Positions 62,856-64,000 of a stretch of 64,000 nucleotides of DNA are shown here, in pieces; within the stretch, counting starts at the first letter, position 1; each line of letters begins with the position of its first letter. The position numbers and the translations under genes were made by a program. This DNA comes from Metopolophium dirhodum (taxonomy: Eukaryota; Arthropoda; Insecta; Hemiptera; Aphididae): assembly GCF_019925205.1 (NCBI RefSeq), contig NC_083564.1:3539491-3603490 (forward strand), read 5' to 3'. Below the pieces are notes generated by a model. It was not told where the DNA came from and made no database searches. It saw only the letters and a program-made list of their open reading frames with translations.

Positions 62856-63339
62856 AGAGACTTGTGATATTAAAGAGTTCGTCATAACATTTTGCTAATA
62901 TTTTTAAATTAAAATTTTTTTCTGCTTTCAACAATATCCCAAATTGACACTTCTGATGACAAATATCGATTGTAAGTATTTTTAATTATAGCTATATCGA
63001 AACGTTTTAATTGGAAAACCTACTATCCAGAATTAGATTATAACTGAAAATAATTTGAAATTTTGTATCAGAGGTACAACAAGTAACAAGTAATTTCGTA
63101 TTGCATAATTTGTATATTATATTTTATAGTAAATTATAACTAAAACCATATTAATATAATATAAATTATAAAAATAAATCGTATTATTAACATCTGTTAT
63201 AAAATATTCACATCTCCTTGACTTAAAACCTAAGTGATACCTAGGTATTTTCTAATTTTAAATAAAATATTCCATAATAATATAATAGGTGTACCTAATA
63301 ATTAATATCAAATCGTTAATTTTAAATACTACCTATATA

Positions 63340-63951
63340 ATGAATAATATAAAAAAATTAGTTTCGGTTTATATTTTAACCAATTTCATGATATACGATG
63401 TATTATCGATAGGTTGTGAATTAATTTCGAATTTTTTAGTAGATAATAAAATGTATATGATGAATGCAACGGAATCCGTTATGTTTATTCCGTCGTCCAA
63501 TTTAGAACCTTATTTAGAAACCTGGGCGAATGTAAAAGATGATAATGTTTACTATAATTTGATTACGTATAATGACGAATACAAACTGTCTCTCTCAAAC
63601 ACTGATTTGGATATAAGTGATAAAAAGTTGACAAATGCCATTTACAGAAGCTTCGTTGACAATCAATTATCACAAGAAATCATTACAGTTTTCCCAAACA
63701 GATATATAATTTTAACTGAAAACGGCACAAGAGTATTTTCGTTTAAATATATCAATAATATAAATGTTGTATCTAAAAATTGTGATAAGTTCCAAATACA
63801 ATACCAATCGACAAGAATAGAAGGATTGATTTGCAAAGTCAAATATATGGCTGGCGTAAGGTATAAGGTTATTTGTGGCAAAATCGGATTAGAATTTATG
63901 CCTATTAACGAATTAGGCGAACTTGAAGCTGAAATACAATGTATAACCTAA
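63340..63951 (+). CDS. secreted cysteine protein, tandem family member 4
   Basis: The start is the ATG at 63340, giving 203 aa; the frame opens earlier with a GTG at 63289 but that lies at the predicted splice acceptor and would break the signal peptide. The hydrophobic segment SVYILTNFMIYDVLSI precedes the first cysteine at residue 26, in line with the paralogues. Landmarks: MNATESVMFIP with a sequon, YKLSLSNTDL, KLTNAIYRSFV, VFPNRYIILT, SKNC, GLICK, AGVRYKVIC, PINELG and EIQC. The adjacent cysteine pair after the Trp, present in the other three, is absent, as is the cysteine before the last one, leaving five. A spliced leader exon is indicated by donor ATTGTAAGTATT (exon end 62971) and acceptor AATATAATAG (to 63288). 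Function unknown. Confidence 0.8.
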   Translation: MNNIKKLVSVYILTNFMIYDVLSIGCELISNFLVDNKMYMMNATESVMFIPSSNLEPYLETWANVKDDNVYYNLITYNDEYKLSLSNTDLDISDKKLTNAIYRSFVDNQLSQEIITVFPNRYIILTENGTRVFSFKYINNINVVSKNCDKFQIQYQSTRIEGLICKVKYMAGVRYKVICGKIGLEFMPINELGELEAEIQCIT

Positions 63952-64000
63952 AGATTTTCATTACACTAATTTTTTCATGAAACTAAATTAAATGATATTA

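Noticed and set aside
63289..63339. Extended start for secreted-family member 4
   Set aside because: The upstream in-frame start is GTG at a predicted splice acceptor; the ATG at 63340 gives a proper signal peptide aligned with the paralogues.
1..64000. CRISPR arrays, rRNA or tRNA genes
   Set aside because: No regularly spaced direct repeats of CRISPR type, no rRNA-like conserved blocks and no convincing tRNA B box with a matching fold were seen.

Overview
The window looks like a piece of an insect nuclear genome, most likely an aphid. The DNA is very AT-rich, genes are split by GT-AG introns, and most of the sequence is intergenic DNA packed with DNA-transposon relics and miniature inverted-repeat elements. 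Family-level recognition comes from reading translations only; no database search was possible.

Layout, left to right. (1) 1-10.7 kb: no gene I can support; a pogo/Tigger-like miniature element at 262-605, a possible promoter or 5' exon near 1.9-2.5 kb, and a TIR element at 4.29-4.87 kb. (2) 10.77-15.03 kb, plus strand: a three-exon gene for a glycine-rich, single-pass membrane protein. Its first intron carries a hAT-like insertion flanked by an 8-bp duplication. (3) 17.5-25 kb: repeat block with two near-complete copies of an internally duplicated repeat family and an 850-bp element with about 185-bp terminal inverted repeats. (4) 28.5-35.2 kb, minus strand: a five-exon gene (1,094 aa) that joins a long charged, disordered N-terminus to a C-terminal crotonase domain of the CDYL type. 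Its last intron contains, on the opposite strand, a complete four-exon gene for a secreted 16-cysteine protein built of three C..C..CxCP modules. (5) 38.4-40 kb: a Mutator-like relic with a FLYWCH-type zinc-finger fragment and many CGAATTGCCTCC-type repeats. (6) 43.3-64 kb, plus strand: a tandem array of four intronless-CDS paralogues for small secreted cysteine proteins. It is interrupted by an intact 2.2-kb Tc1/mariner-superfamily transposon whose transposase has about 82 residues between the second Asp and the Glu.

The most interesting unit is the four-gene secreted family. Members share a signal peptide, a first cysteine at residue 26-29, a conserved NATESV-type motif, an FPNRY-like motif, a C-terminal ENG..CET.C motif and, for three of them, a TATAAATAC core promoter; at least three appear to have a spliced non-coding first exon. 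The family is not one I recognise. A lineage-specific effector-like role (for example salivary) is only an inference from secretion, tandem duplication and divergence. The array probably continues beyond the right edge.

Many apparent open reading frames start at GTG or TTG. For eukaryotic genes I moved starts to the first ATG supported by context.
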